Assembly: GCA_000437235.1 (NCBI GenBank)
Contig: FR897047.1
Span: 40,601 to 104,600, forward strand
Source of the DNA: Coprobacillus sp. CAG:826
Lineage (GTDB): Bacteria > Bacillota_I > Bacilli_A > RFN20 > CAG-826
DNA: 64,000 bases
Reading direction: 5' to 3'
In this document: in pieces, positions 15,914 through 23,853 of the stretch
Layout: each line of letters opens with the position of its first letter
How positions within the stretch are numbered: the first letter of the stretch is position 1
Translations under genes and position numbers: made by a program
The notes under the pieces: model-generated
The model's input: only the letters and a program-made list of their open reading frames with translations
The model's database searches: none
What the model was told of the DNA's origin: nothing

Positions 15914-15989
15914 TGGTGCCGACTATAGGACTTGAACCTACAACCTATTGATTACAAATCAATTGCTCTGCCAATTGAGCCAAGTCGGC
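15914..15989 (-). tRNA. tRNA-Thr (anticodon UGU)
   Basis: 76 nt with CCA. Acceptor GCCGACT/AGTCGGC, anticodon arm TTGAT-TTGTAAT-style loop with TGT, T-arm GTAGG-TTCAAGT-CCTAT. Confidence 0.95.
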
Positions 15990-16003
15990 ACATCATACAA
16001 ATA

Positions 16004-16079
16004 TGGTGGAGTCTACAGGGATCGAACCTGCGACCTCTTCCGTGTGAAGGAAACGCTCTCCCGACTGAGCTAAGACTCC
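16004..16079 (-). tRNA. tRNA-Val (anticodon CAC)
   Basis: 76 nt with CCA. Acceptor GGAGTCT/AGACTCC, anticodon loop TTCACAC reading CAC, T-arm GCAGG-TTCGATC-CCTGT, discriminator A. Valine identity follows from the anticodon and overall similarity to tRNA-Val. Confidence 0.92.
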
Positions 16080-16085
16080 ACTACG

Positions 16086-16480
16086 CCTATATATAATACC
16101 AAATCTAAAAAATGATATCAATTATTTTTTTAAGTTTTTAAAGAATTACCTATTCTTGACTATTCGTTTTAACGCTTTTTAATGAGCAAATTAAAACTCA
16201 AACCGTAAAAATTAGGTATAAGATCATTGAAAAGCGCCTTTATTCCTCAATGCAAAATTATATTTTCTTTATTTTTTGACAAAAATAAAGCATTTTCCTT
16301 CTTATTTTAAAAAAAGTATTTAATGTATGCGCTTTAATGGTAAAAAAGTATTAAAAAAATTATTCAAATTTCCAATATAATTTTATGATGAAACATGAAA
16401 TAATTCTAATTTATTTTGATTTCAATCGACTACATGAAGCATGGATAACCATTTCACTTGTATCATGTTATTTTATATTT
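16086..16480. other. Intergenic AT-rich region
   Basis: No gene seen. A plus-strand TATAAT at 16376-16381 could be the -10 of the structured RNA that follows; no good -35 accompanies it. Confidence 0.5.
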
Positions 16481-16680
16481 GCAAATGCTGGTAGGCTTTG
16501 TAGAATATCCATACTAGATGAAGAAAGTGAGAGTGATTGATAATGGAATTCTATCGCAGCCAAAAATGGATAGCCACTGCCCTTAGTGATTAGAACTAGT
16601 ACTAGTCATGCAAATCAAAGCTGCAAGTAAGCATATGTAAAAAAAACCTAGGCCCCTCTTTTGCCTAGGTTATTTTTTTA
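16480..16680 (+). ncRNA. Candidate structured non-coding RNA with intrinsic terminator (possibly 6S-like)
   Basis: This stretch is richer in GC than its surroundings. It has nested pairings: 16485-16489 with 16630-16634 (ATGCT/AGCAT), 16495-16500 with 16616-16621 (GCTTTG/CAAAGC) and 16506-16512 with 16566-16572 (TATCCAT/ATGGATA). A CACT/AGTG hairpin sits on the 3' side of the inner loop (16575-16588). A 9-bp terminator hairpin plus T7 closes it. The shape is reminiscent of 6S RNA, but no conserved sequence confirms this. tmRNA, RNase P RNA and SRP RNA signatures are absent. Confidence 0.4.
16645..16680 (+). terminator. Strong intrinsic terminator
   Basis: Plus strand: AACCTAGGC / GCCTAGGTT, 9 bp perfect, then ATTTTTTT. 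No protein gene on the plus strand lies upstream, so it must end a non-coding transcript. Confidence 0.85.
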
Positions 16681-16685
16681 TCTCA

Positions 16686-16762
<77 letters not shown>

Positions 16763-16957
16763 TTTACACCGTGCTTACTTAATATACAATACCTAAAAAT
16801 AAAAAGCAATATTTTTTTTATTTTTTTTAACCTTTTTTCATTGTAGTTTTCATTCAAGATAAAAGCCAAAGCGGGTTAGATAACTCTTTTCTTCTTTTAA
16901 ATAATCTCACCTTTTATTCGTTTTTTATTTATAATAAAGAAAAGGAGCAAAAAAAAT

Positions 16958-17401
16958 ATGGAAATGATTCTTGTTAGCGATTCTCATGGTAACATCGACG
17001 TTTTAAAAGAAATTGTACGTCGACACCCTCATGCAAATTACTATCTTCATTTAGGTGATAGCGAGCGTTATCCTAACGAAATAGAGCCTTTTGTAAGTGT
17101 GCAAGGAAACTGTGATCCTTATGATACTTATCCTAAGTCACGTTTCTTTAAAACTCGCTACGGAACCTTTTATTTAGAGCATGGTAATGGAGTGGGACGT
17201 TCTTTAGACTATATGGCATCTAAACACGCTGATTTCTATGTTTATGGGCATACCCACGTACAAGATATTCGTACCTATCAAGGTATGTATATTTTAAATC
17301 CAGGGTCCACTACTTTTCCGCGCGATGGTTCTATCGGGACCTATTTAGTGCTCTCATGGGATGAAAAAGGAGAATTAACTATTCATCCTATGAAAATTTA
17401 A
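16958..17401 (+). CDS. YfcE/MJ0936-type metallophosphodiesterase
   Basis: 147 residues, full size for this family. Metal-binding motifs are SDSHGN (residues 7-12), HLGD (31-34), GNCD (50-53) and GHTH (97-100). The family hydrolyses phosphodiesters in vitro; the physiological substrate is unclear. AAAGGAG precedes the ATG. Its last 4 bases overlap the end of the convergent amidase gene. Confidence 0.92.
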   Translation: MEMILVSDSHGNIDVLKEIVRRHPHANYYLHLGDSERYPNEIEPFVSVQGNCDPYDTYPKSRFFKTRYGTFYLEHGNGVGRSLDYMASKHADFYVYGHTHVQDIRTYQGMYILNPGSTTFPRDGSIGTYLVLSWDEKGELTIHPMKI

Positions 17402-18066
17402 ACGCTTTTAAAATACTCCTTAATCCCTTTATATATAAGTTCTGCCATGGTGTTTTGATAATCATCATTACAGAGCTTTTTTCTTTCTTCATCGTTAGAA
17501 AGAAAGCCACATTCAATTAACACGCCAGGAATCGTTGTATGACGGAATAAATAGAAATCTGCACTATGGAGCGGTTTATCTTCTTTGGTGTAGTTATAAA
17601 ATGATGTGGCTATGTTTTCCGCCAATTTTTTTGATTCTTCTATTTCAGCATTATAATAAACCATTGGACCATGGACGCTTTGATTGGCTGCATAAATGTT
17701 CATATGAATTGAAATAAAAAGTTCGGCGCCCGAATGATTAATATATTGTACTCTTTTATATAAGTCTTCTCTTTTCCTATTTTTTGCGTATTGAGTAGCT
17801 AAGTCATAATCTCCGGTTCTTGTAATCGTTGTTAGCCAATTTTTTTGTATACAGGTTTCTAATAACTTTGTAGAGACATTTAGATTAATTTCATCTTCTA
17901 ACACATCATCATAACAAGACCCATTATCTTTTCCACCATGCCCTGGATCAATAACTAGTGTGTGAAAATAGGTTTGTTCTACTCGTCTAGTGCGAAGAGG
18001 AACAATTAAGGCGATACAAAACAATACTACAATGAGCGCATACAAAAATAGTGTCCTTTTTTTCAT
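17398..18066 (-). CDS. N-acetylmuramoyl-L-alanine amidase, membrane-anchored (Amidase_3, CwlD-like)
   Basis: 222 residues. One N-terminal hydrophobic anchor (about 5-23), then a zinc amidase domain: DPGHGGKD (His ligand), Glu in EDEINLN, SIHMN (His) and catalytic Glu in LIECGFLSN. It cleaves the lactyl-peptide link in peptidoglycan outside the cell. No cell-wall repeats. Convergent with the phosphodiesterase gene. Lack of sporulation genes nearby argues for a role in wall remodelling or division rather than spore cortex. Confidence 0.9.
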   Translation of the reverse strand: MKKRTLFLYALIVVLFCIALIVPLRTRRVEQTYFHTLVIDPGHGGKDNGSCYDDVLEDEINLNVSTKLLETCIQKNWLTTITRTGDYDLATQYAKNRKREDLYKRVQYINHSGAELFISIHMNIYAANQSVHGPMVYYNAEIEESKKLAENIATSFYNYTKEDKPLHSADFYLFRHTTIPGVLIECGFLSNDEERKKLCNDDYQNTMAELIYKGIKEYFKSV

Positions 18067-18115
18067 AATTTTTAGTACCTCAATAATTTTATGTTCACAC
18101 TTCTTTTAAATATAA

Positions 18116-18147
18116 CAAAAAGACCCATGCAAATCTGCATGAGTCTT
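18116..18147 (-). terminator. Terminator of the rplM-rpsI operon
   Basis: Minus strand: AAGAC-T-CATGCA stem pairing with TGCATG-G-GTCTT, then TTTTTGTT. It lies 31 bases after rpsI. Confidence 0.85.
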
Positions 18148-18178
18148 GATGATTCCAATTGTAATTTTGAATTTGAAA

Positions 18179-18586
18179 TTAACGTTTGGAGAATTGTGGT
18201 GCACGACGAGCTGCTTTTAAGCCGTATTTCTTACGTTCTTTTGCACGTGAGTTACGTGTTAACATACCAGCAACTTTAAGGTTCGCACGATAATCGCTAG
18301 ATGCTTCTAATAAAGCACGAGCAATACCTAAACGAATCGCACCTGCTTGGCCAGTAAAACCGCCACCAGTAACTGTACAATTCACATCGAATTTATCGGT
18401 AGTGTTTGTAAGTTCAAGAGGTTGTTTTAAATCCATGACAAGGGTTGCATAAGGCATATATTCATCAACATCTCTACCGTTAACAAGGATTTTGCCTGTT
18501 CCTGGAACAAGGAATACACGAGCTACAGATGATTTTCTACGACCAGTACCATAGTATTGGACATTTGCTTTTTTCTTTGCTGCCAT
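18179..18586 (-). CDS. rpsI: 30S ribosomal protein S9
   Basis: 135 residues. Signature GGGFTGQAGAIRLGIARAL and the basic C-terminal tail ending in PQFSKR, which reaches the P-site tRNA. The second gene of the standard rplM-rpsI pair, 12 bases after rplM. AGGAGG-type site upstream. Confidence 0.98.
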   Translation of the reverse strand: MAAKKKANVQYYGTGRRKSSVARVFLVPGTGKILVNGRDVDEYMPYATLVMDLKQPLELTNTTDKFDVNCTVTGGGFTGQAGAIRLGIARALLEASSDYRANLKVAGMLTRNSRAKERKKYGLKAARRAPQFSKR

Positions 18587-18598
18587 ATTCGTTTCCTC

Positions 18599-19039
18599 CT
18601 AGAATTTGAGCTCAAGAACTTCTGGTTGTTGAGCTTCGTGCTTATGGTCAGGTCCTTTATAAACAAAGAGTTTCTTATAAATGGAACGACCAAGGCGTCC
18701 TTTTGGAAGCATGCCCCAAACGGATCTTTCTACCATTTCTTCTGGATAACGTTCGATCATTTCGCCAGCCGTACGAGTACGGAGACCACCGGTATAACCA
18801 GAGACATTGTAGTACTTTTTGTTGTGAACTTTGTTACCTGTTAAAGCAACTTTTTCAGCGTTGACGATGATGACATAGTCTCCACAGTCAACGTTTGGGG
18901 TATAAATGGGTTTGTTCTTACCCATTAAGATAACCGCTACTTCAGAGGCTAAGCGACCAAGGGGCTTGCCGGCGGCATCAATAACATACCACTTTCTTGT
19001 TAATTCTTTTGGCTTTGCAATTGTTGTTTGACGTTGCAT
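18599..19039 (-). CDS. rplM: 50S ribosomal protein L13
   Basis: 146 residues with the L13 signature region (WYVIDAAGKPLGRLASEVA at the start, and GMLPKGRLGRSIYKKLFVY near the end). An assembly-initiator protein of the large subunit. Strong TAGGAGGAAATG site. Its leader is folded and has a consensus promoter. Coding order matches other Bacillota. Confidence 0.98.
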   Translation of the reverse strand: MQRQTTIAKPKELTRKWYVIDAAGKPLGRLASEVAVILMGKNKPIYTPNVDCGDYVIIVNAEKVALTGNKVHNKKYYNVSGYTGGLRTRTAGEMIERYPEEMVERSVWGMLPKGRLGRSIYKKLFVYKGPDHKHEAQQPEVLELKF

Positions 19040-19050
19040 AATTCATTTCC

Positions 19051-19104
19051 TCCTACCAAATTGTATTCTTACCGGGACTACAACTTTGGCAATAGTGCCA
19101 TCTA
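19051..19104 (-). promoter_or_regulatory. rplM leader, ribosomal-protein autoregulation candidate
   Basis: The 5' UTR folds into CCAAA-G-UUGUA paired with UACAAUUUGG (19079-19089 with 19056-19065, one bulged G, 13-nt loop GUCCCGGUAAGAA). A competing TGGCA-CTAT-TGCCA hairpin lies just upstream. The fold and position fit an L13 leader, through which L13 or S9 represses its own operon. Not matched to Rfam here. Confidence 0.55.
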
Positions 19105-19106
19105 GA

Positions 19107-19135
19107 ATAATATAGATATTCTATCTATTTGTCAA
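19107..19135 (-). promoter_or_regulatory. rplM-rpsI promoter
   Basis: Minus strand: TTGACA (19130-19135), 17-bp spacer, TATTAT (19107-19112). Confidence 0.8.
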
Positions 19136-19182
19136 GAATTAATTTGATTTTTTAAAAATTTTTACTACGTAACGCTTAACTC

Positions 19183-20715
19183 TTATCGCGGAAATTCATC
19201 CGTTAAATCTAAATTCAAATCATCGGCAATTTCTCTTGCTAAAACTTGCGCAGGAGAAAGGAAGTTTTTTGGTTCATGAGCATCTACACCAATCACTACT
19301 TTACAGTGGTGCTCTGCTACGATTTTCCAAAATTCATAAACGGGATAACATAGTCTCATTTCGTTTTGGTTATAAAGGCGCAATCCTCTTCTTGCACCGC
19401 CTAGATTAAGTTCTAATGGTAGATGACATTCATTAGCGACTTCACAAATTCGATGCGCTGCTTCCTTCGCCACCGCATCAAAAGGATGATAGAAACACAA
19501 ATATAAATCGGGATGTGCAACATAACGATAATATCCCGTTTTCATGCCTGCAATTAAAGCATCGGTATATCTTTTTACGCCTTCTTCATCATACGGGCCA
19601 TTTGAAATTCGAGAAGAAACACCATTGGTTCTTAAAAAATGTTGACCTAAAATCAAATATTCTATTTTTCCACTTTCAAGAAGTTTTTTATAATAAGCGT
19701 CATAATCTTCATAATATTCGGCTTCAAAACCTACATGGATATCAATTTGTTCTTGATACTTTTCTTTTAATTCTAAAATTGAATGAAGGTAATCTTCTAA
19801 CAATGTATAATCACCGCGAACATGAGGAAAAGGTTCATTTTGAAAATTAGGATAAAAAATATGATCACTAAAACCTAATGTTTTAATTCCTGCTTGAATC
19901 GCAGCTTGTACATATTCTTCATCTTCTCCACAAGCATGTCCACAGCGTTTTGTATGTGTATGAAAGTTAAAAGGCAACGCTTCAAAATAATAAACTTCTT
20001 CTAAGAAAAGGCCTTGAGCAGGTGCTTTATAAGATGTAATTTGACGGGTTTCTGTATATAAATGCTTAGTAAAATAGTCAGGCTCTTCTTTTCCTAATCC
20101 AATTGCAATTAAAGAACCTACTAACATTCTTACCATGTAGCGCATAAAGCCGTCACCTAAAAAAGAGATGCGAACTGTATGATTTTCTTCATGAAAATGA
20201 ATGGCATAAATGGTACGAACAAAATCTTTTTCATCCTCTTCTTTAGAAGTAAAATTACGATAACAAAGTGTTCCTTTTAAAGTCTCGGCCGCTATTTTCA
20301 TCTTTTCAACATTTAAAGATTGATGTAGCTGATAGGTTGTATTTCTTAAAAAGGGGTCATCTTCTCCTTGATGGATTACATAAACATATTTTTTAGCTAA
20401 AGCTTGGTAGCGGGCATGAAAATCAGGTGCTACCTCTTTCATTGAAATAATATGGATGTCTTTTGGTAATAAAGCATTTAAAGCATACATAAACCGCTCT
20501 TTTTCTAATATTTTCGGTGAATCAAAGTGAAAATATTGTCCATGAGCATGTACACCAGCATCGGTTCTTCCTGAAGCATAAATGCTTGTTGGCGTGTTAA
20601 GTAATTTAGAAATTATCTTTTCAATTTCTTCTTGAACCGTTCTTTTATCCACTTGTTTTTGATAACCAAAAAAGGCTGTTCCATCATAAGAACATTTCAT
20701 TAAATAGCGTGGCAT
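19183..20715 (-). CDS. truA: Fusion: tRNA pseudouridine synthase TruA + HisJ-like PHP phosphatase
   Basis: 510 residues in one open frame. Residues 1-245 are TruA, which modifies positions 38-40 of tRNA; the catalytic Asp is Asp52 in GRTDAGVHA, and RYMVRMLVG is the C-terminal signature. Residues ~250-510 are a PHP-domain hydrolase of the histidinol-phosphatase type: FHTHTKRCGHA (His252, His254, His260), FSDH, GFEAEYY and GVDAHEP metal motifs. No stop or ribosome site separates the parts. Start at ATG 20715 with GGGGTGG upstream; it shares a base with the ecfT stop. No other his genes occur here, so the PHP substrate is open. Confidence 0.9.
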   Translation of the reverse strand: MPRYLMKCSYDGTAFFGYQKQVDKRTVQEEIEKIISKLLNTPTSIYASGRTDAGVHAHGQYFHFDSPKILEKERFMYALNALLPKDIHIISMKEVAPDFHARYQALAKKYVYVIHQGEDDPFLRNTTYQLHQSLNVEKMKIAAETLKGTLCYRNFTSKEEDEKDFVRTIYAIHFHEENHTVRISFLGDGFMRYMVRMLVGSLIAIGLGKEEPDYFTKHLYTETRQITSYKAPAQGLFLEEVYYFEALPFNFHTHTKRCGHACGEDEEYVQAAIQAGIKTLGFSDHIFYPNFQNEPFPHVRGDYTLLEDYLHSILELKEKYQEQIDIHVGFEAEYYEDYDAYYKKLLESGKIEYLILGQHFLRTNGVSSRISNGPYDEEGVKRYTDALIAGMKTGYYRYVAHPDLYLCFYHPFDAVAKEAAHRICEVANECHLPLELNLGGARRGLRLYNQNEMRLCYPVYEFWKIVAEHHCKVVIGVDAHEPKNFLSPAQVLAREIADDLNLDLTDEFPR

Positions 20716-21572
20716 TAAAACCACCCCTTTATCCAAATAAACACATCAATTTTCATAGCAGCAAGGGTAATAAACCCAGCAAAGAAAATAAGAGATAACA
20801 AAAGTGCTCCTGTATCTTTAAAGCCCCATTTCATTTGACGATAATGCGTTCTTTTATGATCAGGATTATAGCCACGCGCTTCTAAGGCATCGGCTAAATC
20901 ATCACTTCTATGAATGGCAGAAGATAAAAGTGGGACAATTAAAGAAACCATGGCTCGAAGTTTTTCCATGAGTTTTCCGTGTTCAAAATCAACACCTCTA
21001 GACGACTGGGCTTTCATAATTCTTTCCGTATCTTCTAAAAAGGTTGGAATAAAACGAAGTGCTAAAGTCATCGTCATAGCAACTTCTGAGGTAGGAAAAT
21101 GGAACACTTTTAAAGGCGTTAAATACCACTCTAAAGCAAAGGTTAAATCTAAGGGCTTTGTGGTAGCAGTTAAAATCGTTGTTAAAGAAACCATCAAAAC
21201 TAAGCGGATAATAATATAAAGCGTATCATAAAGCGCCTTAACCGCAATAATAAAGCCTTGGTTACCGATAGCAATAAAGCCATATTTTGTATCTTTAATG
21301 AAAAGAATATTTAAAATTGAAACAAATAGCATCATTACCCAAAGTGCTTTGAGTTGCTTAAAAATCATGCTTAAACGTACATGGGACATCCGCATGATAA
21401 TATAAATCACAATCGCCATAACGCCATAGAGAATAAAACTCGTTTCTGGATTTGGAAATGAAAGAAAAATCGGTACCATCAAAAAGATTAATGTTAAGAT
21501 TTTCACGCGAGGATCTAATTTATGAATAGGCGAATTATAAGGCATGTATTTGCCTAATGTCATTTTGGTCAT
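20715..21572 (-). CDS. ecfT: ECF transporter transmembrane protein EcfT
   Basis: 285 residues with five or six hydrophobic helices and the family Ala-Arg-Gly coupling motifs (MKAQSSRGVDFE and ADALEARGYNP). EcfT joins substrate-binding S components to the two ATPases for vitamin and metal uptake. It overlaps ecfA2 by 4 bases. The S components are elsewhere. The common ecfA1-ecfA2-ecfT-truA order is kept. Confidence 0.96.
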   Translation of the reverse strand: MTKMTLGKYMPYNSPIHKLDPRVKILTLIFLMVPIFLSFPNPETSFILYGVMAIVIYIIMRMSHVRLSMIFKQLKALWVMMLFVSILNILFIKDTKYGFIAIGNQGFIIAVKALYDTLYIIIRLVLMVSLTTILTATTKPLDLTFALEWYLTPLKVFHFPTSEVAMTMTLALRFIPTFLEDTERIMKAQSSRGVDFEHGKLMEKLRAMVSLIVPLLSSAIHRSDDLADALEARGYNPDHKRTHYRQMKWGFKDTGALLLSLIFFAGFITLAAMKIDVFIWIKGWF

Positions 21573-22423
21573 TTTACATCCCTCGCTTTCACAATTTCTT
21601 TTGCTAAAGTCTCAGGATTCTTCACTTTTGTTAAATCAATGGCAATGCCTTTTTTGATTAAAGCCACAGCAAACTGATAGACGATTGGCATTTCTAAAGA
21701 ATAAGATTCAAAATTTTCATCTTGAAATAATTCAGTTGGTGATGCAATCTTAAGTACTTTTCCGTCTTGAAGAACAATCACCTTTTCCGCGTATTCTAAA
21801 ACGACGTCCATATCATGGCTCACTAAAATTACTGTGGTTCCTTTATCATGGATTTCTTTAAAAAGATGCATCATTTCATCAATGCCCTTTGGGTCTAAAC
21901 CCGCCGTCGGTTCGTCTAAAACTAAAATTTTAGGTTCCATTGCTAAAATGCCGGCAATTGCGACTCTACGCCGTTCCCCTCCGGATAAAGCAAAAGGAGA
22001 TTTTTCATAATAAGAAGGTGGTATTTTCACTAACTCTAAAGCCTTTTGCGCTTTCGCTTTTGCCTCTTCTTCCGTTGCTCCAAAATTTTTAGGGCCAAAC
22101 ATGACGTCTTTTAAAACCGTACTTTCAAATAGCTGATATTCAGGAAATTGAAAAACAATGCCCACTTGTTTACGAAGAGCCTTTATGTTTTTTATTTTCT
22201 TTTTAGCTTCTAAAACAAAATCAGCAATAACAACTCTTCCTTCTTCAGGTAAAAGTAGACCATTTAAATGTTGAATTAAGGTGCTTTTTCCTGAACCTGT
22301 ATGTCCTACAATTGCGGTAAATGAGCCTTCTAAAATTTCTAAATTGATATCTTTTAAAGCTTGATATTCAAATGGCGTTTTCTTACCATAAGTATAACTT
22401 ACTTTTTCAAAACGTATTGGCAT
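21569..22423 (-). CDS. ecfA2: ECF transporter ATPase EcfA2
   Basis: 284 residues. Walker A GHTGSGKST (38-46), Q-loop VFQFPEYQLF, signature LSGGERRR, Walker B ILVLDEPTAGLDP, switch His in SHD. Forms the ATPase heterodimer with EcfA1. It overlaps the end of ecfA1 by 25 bases, implying translational coupling. Confidence 0.96.
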   Translation of the reverse strand: MPIRFEKVSYTYGKKTPFEYQALKDINLEILEGSFTAIVGHTGSGKSTLIQHLNGLLLPEEGRVVIADFVLEAKKKIKNIKALRKQVGIVFQFPEYQLFESTVLKDVMFGPKNFGATEEEAKAKAQKALELVKIPPSYYEKSPFALSGGERRRVAIAGILAMEPKILVLDEPTAGLDPKGIDEMMHLFKEIHDKGTTVILVSHDMDVVLEYAEKVIVLQDGKVLKIASPTELFQDENFESYSLEMPIVYQFAVALIKKGIAIDLTKVKNPETLAKEIVKARDVK

Positions 22424-23229
22424 ACATTCACCACCATTTCATCAAAAGAATGTGCTTCTTCAAGCTTTACACCATTTTCCATTAGTTCTACATAAAGTTC
22501 TGATAAAAATGGTAATTTTAAATTCAAGTTTTGTAGGATGTCCGTATGACTTAATACTTCACTTGCGTTACCTTGTAAAACTTTTGTACCATGACTTAAA
22601 ATAATAACTTCATCCGCTTTAGAAGCTTCTTCCATATCATGAGTAATCGATAAAATCGTTAAATCAGGATTTTCTTTTCGCATTTCTTCAATTACTTCAC
22701 GAATTTCTTTTTTTCCGCGAGGATCTAACATGGCGGTGGCTTCATCAAAAATAATCATTTTAGGATGCATGGCTAAAACACCAGCAATGGCTACTCTTTG
22801 TTTTTGACCACCCGAAAGATTGGAAGGCTCTTTATCTAAAAATTCTTCCATTTGTACTTTTTTAGCAAATTCATGAATCCGTGCCTCCATTTCTTCATAT
22901 GGAATACACCGATTTTCTAACCCAAAAGCAATATCTTCGCGTACAGTAGATCCAACAAATTGATTATCTGGATTTTGAAAAACAATACCAATTTCTTGGC
23001 GGATGGTATCAATGTTTTTCTCATTTACTTCTTGACCAAAAACAATGATTTTACCCTCCTTTTTTTCTAAAAGTCCTAGAATCAATTTCGCTAACGTTGA
23101 TTTTCCTGAGCCATTATGCCCAACAATTGCAACGTATTTTCCTGCTTCAATCGTCAATTGGATAGAATGAATCGCATCAACTTTGTTATCGTAACTAAAA
23201 GATAAATCATTAATTTCTAACGCGTTCAT
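22399..23229 (-). CDS. ecfA1: ECF transporter ATPase EcfA1
   Basis: 276 residues from ATG 23229 (AAAGGTGG upstream; a GTG three codons earlier is less likely). Walker A GHNGSGKST, Q-loop VFQNPDNQFVG, signature LSGGQKQR, Walker B MIIFDEATAMLDP, switch THD. Partner of EcfA2. Follows the dCMP deaminase gene by 23 bases. Confidence 0.96.
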   Translation of the reverse strand: MNALEINDLSFSYDNKVDAIHSIQLTIEAGKYVAIVGHNGSGKSTLAKLILGLLEKKEGKIIVFGQEVNEKNIDTIRQEIGIVFQNPDNQFVGSTVREDIAFGLENRCIPYEEMEARIHEFAKKVQMEEFLDKEPSNLSGGQKQRVAIAGVLAMHPKMIIFDEATAMLDPRGKKEIREVIEEMRKENPDLTILSITHDMEEASKADEVIILSHGTKVLQGNASEVLSHTDILQNLNLKLPFLSELYVELMENGVKLEEAHSFDEMVVNVCQYVLKK

Positions 23230-23252
23230 TACATCCACCTTTTCTTTCTTTT

Positions 23253-23732
23253 TTATTGTTCCTCAAATTCAATTTTAGGAAGTCGACCTGTGAACTTGCG
23301 GTAAGTAACGCCACAAGTATCAAACATATATTTACTAGCTTTTACGCCATCGGTATCTTTATATTTATCACTCACATATACCACTTCTTTAATACCTGTT
23401 TGAATGATGGCTTTTGCACATTCATTACAAGGGAATAAAGAAACATAAATCGTGCATCCTTTTAAAGAGGCACTACGAATATTTAAGATTGCGTTAAATT
23501 CGGCATGGCAGACATATAAATACTTTGAATCCACCCCAGAGCCACGATCCCAAGGCATATGATCATCATCACAGCCAATCGGCATACCATTATAACCAAT
23601 GGACACAACTTTATGATCAGAGTCAACAATGCAGGCTCCAACTTGGGTGGAAGGATCTTTGCTTCTCATGCTCGATAAATAAGCAATTCCCATAAAGTAT
23701 TCGTCCCAGGTAATATAATCTTTTCTTTTCAT
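23253..23732 (-). CDS. dCMP deaminase (ComEB-like)
   Basis: 159 residues from the ATG at 23732, which has GGAGAG upstream. Zinc site CHAEFNAI (His, catalytic Glu) and PCNECAK (two Cys); an N-terminal TQVGACIVD and GYNGMPIGCDD substrate loop. It deaminates dCMP to dUMP for dTTP synthesis and is usually allosterically controlled. The protein is often annotated as ComE operon protein 2, but no competence genes are nearby. First gene of the unit running to truA::PHP. Confidence 0.93.
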   Translation of the reverse strand: MKRKDYITWDEYFMGIAYLSSMRSKDPSTQVGACIVDSDHKVVSIGYNGMPIGCDDDHMPWDRGSGVDSKYLYVCHAEFNAILNIRSASLKGCTIYVSLFPCNECAKAIIQTGIKEVVYVSDKYKDTDGVKASKYMFDTCGVTYRKFTGRLPKIEFEEQ

Positions 23733-23763
23733 CGTACATCTCTCCATTCATCATTACGGGGCA

Positions 23764-23787
23764 ATTATAGCATATTTTTATTTTACT
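23764..23787 (-). promoter_or_regulatory. Promoter of the dCMP deaminase-ecf-truA unit
   Basis: Minus strand: -10 TATAAT (23764-23769) and a weaker -35 TTTAGA, 17 bases apart. The -35 falls inside the 20-bp palindrome at 23781-23800. Confidence 0.55.
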
Positions 23788-23800
23788 CTAAAGAGTAAAA
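23781..23800. promoter_or_regulatory. 20-bp palindrome between divergent genes
   Basis: TTTTACTC-TAAA-GAGTAAAA, eight perfect pairs around a 4-base centre. It lies between the promoters of the dCMP deaminase unit and the HAD gene, so it may be an operator for both. Confidence 0.5.
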
Positions 23801-23806
23801 AAATAT

Positions 23807-23835
23807 TTGTCATCAATTCAGAAATTACTTATACT
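23807..23835 (+). promoter_or_regulatory. Promoter of the HAD hydrolase gene
   Basis: TTGTCA (23807-23812), 17-bp spacer, TATACT (23830-23835), followed by an AGAGGTG ribosome site. Confidence 0.65.
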
Positions 23836-23853
23836 AAAAAAGAGGTGATATTT

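Noticed and set aside
16541..16591. 16- and 22-codon frames within the structured RNA region (for example MEFYRSQKWIATALSD)
   Set aside because: No ribosome site and no recognisable family; the paired structure explains the region better. tmRNA was considered, but neither the tag nor the tRNA-like ends are present.
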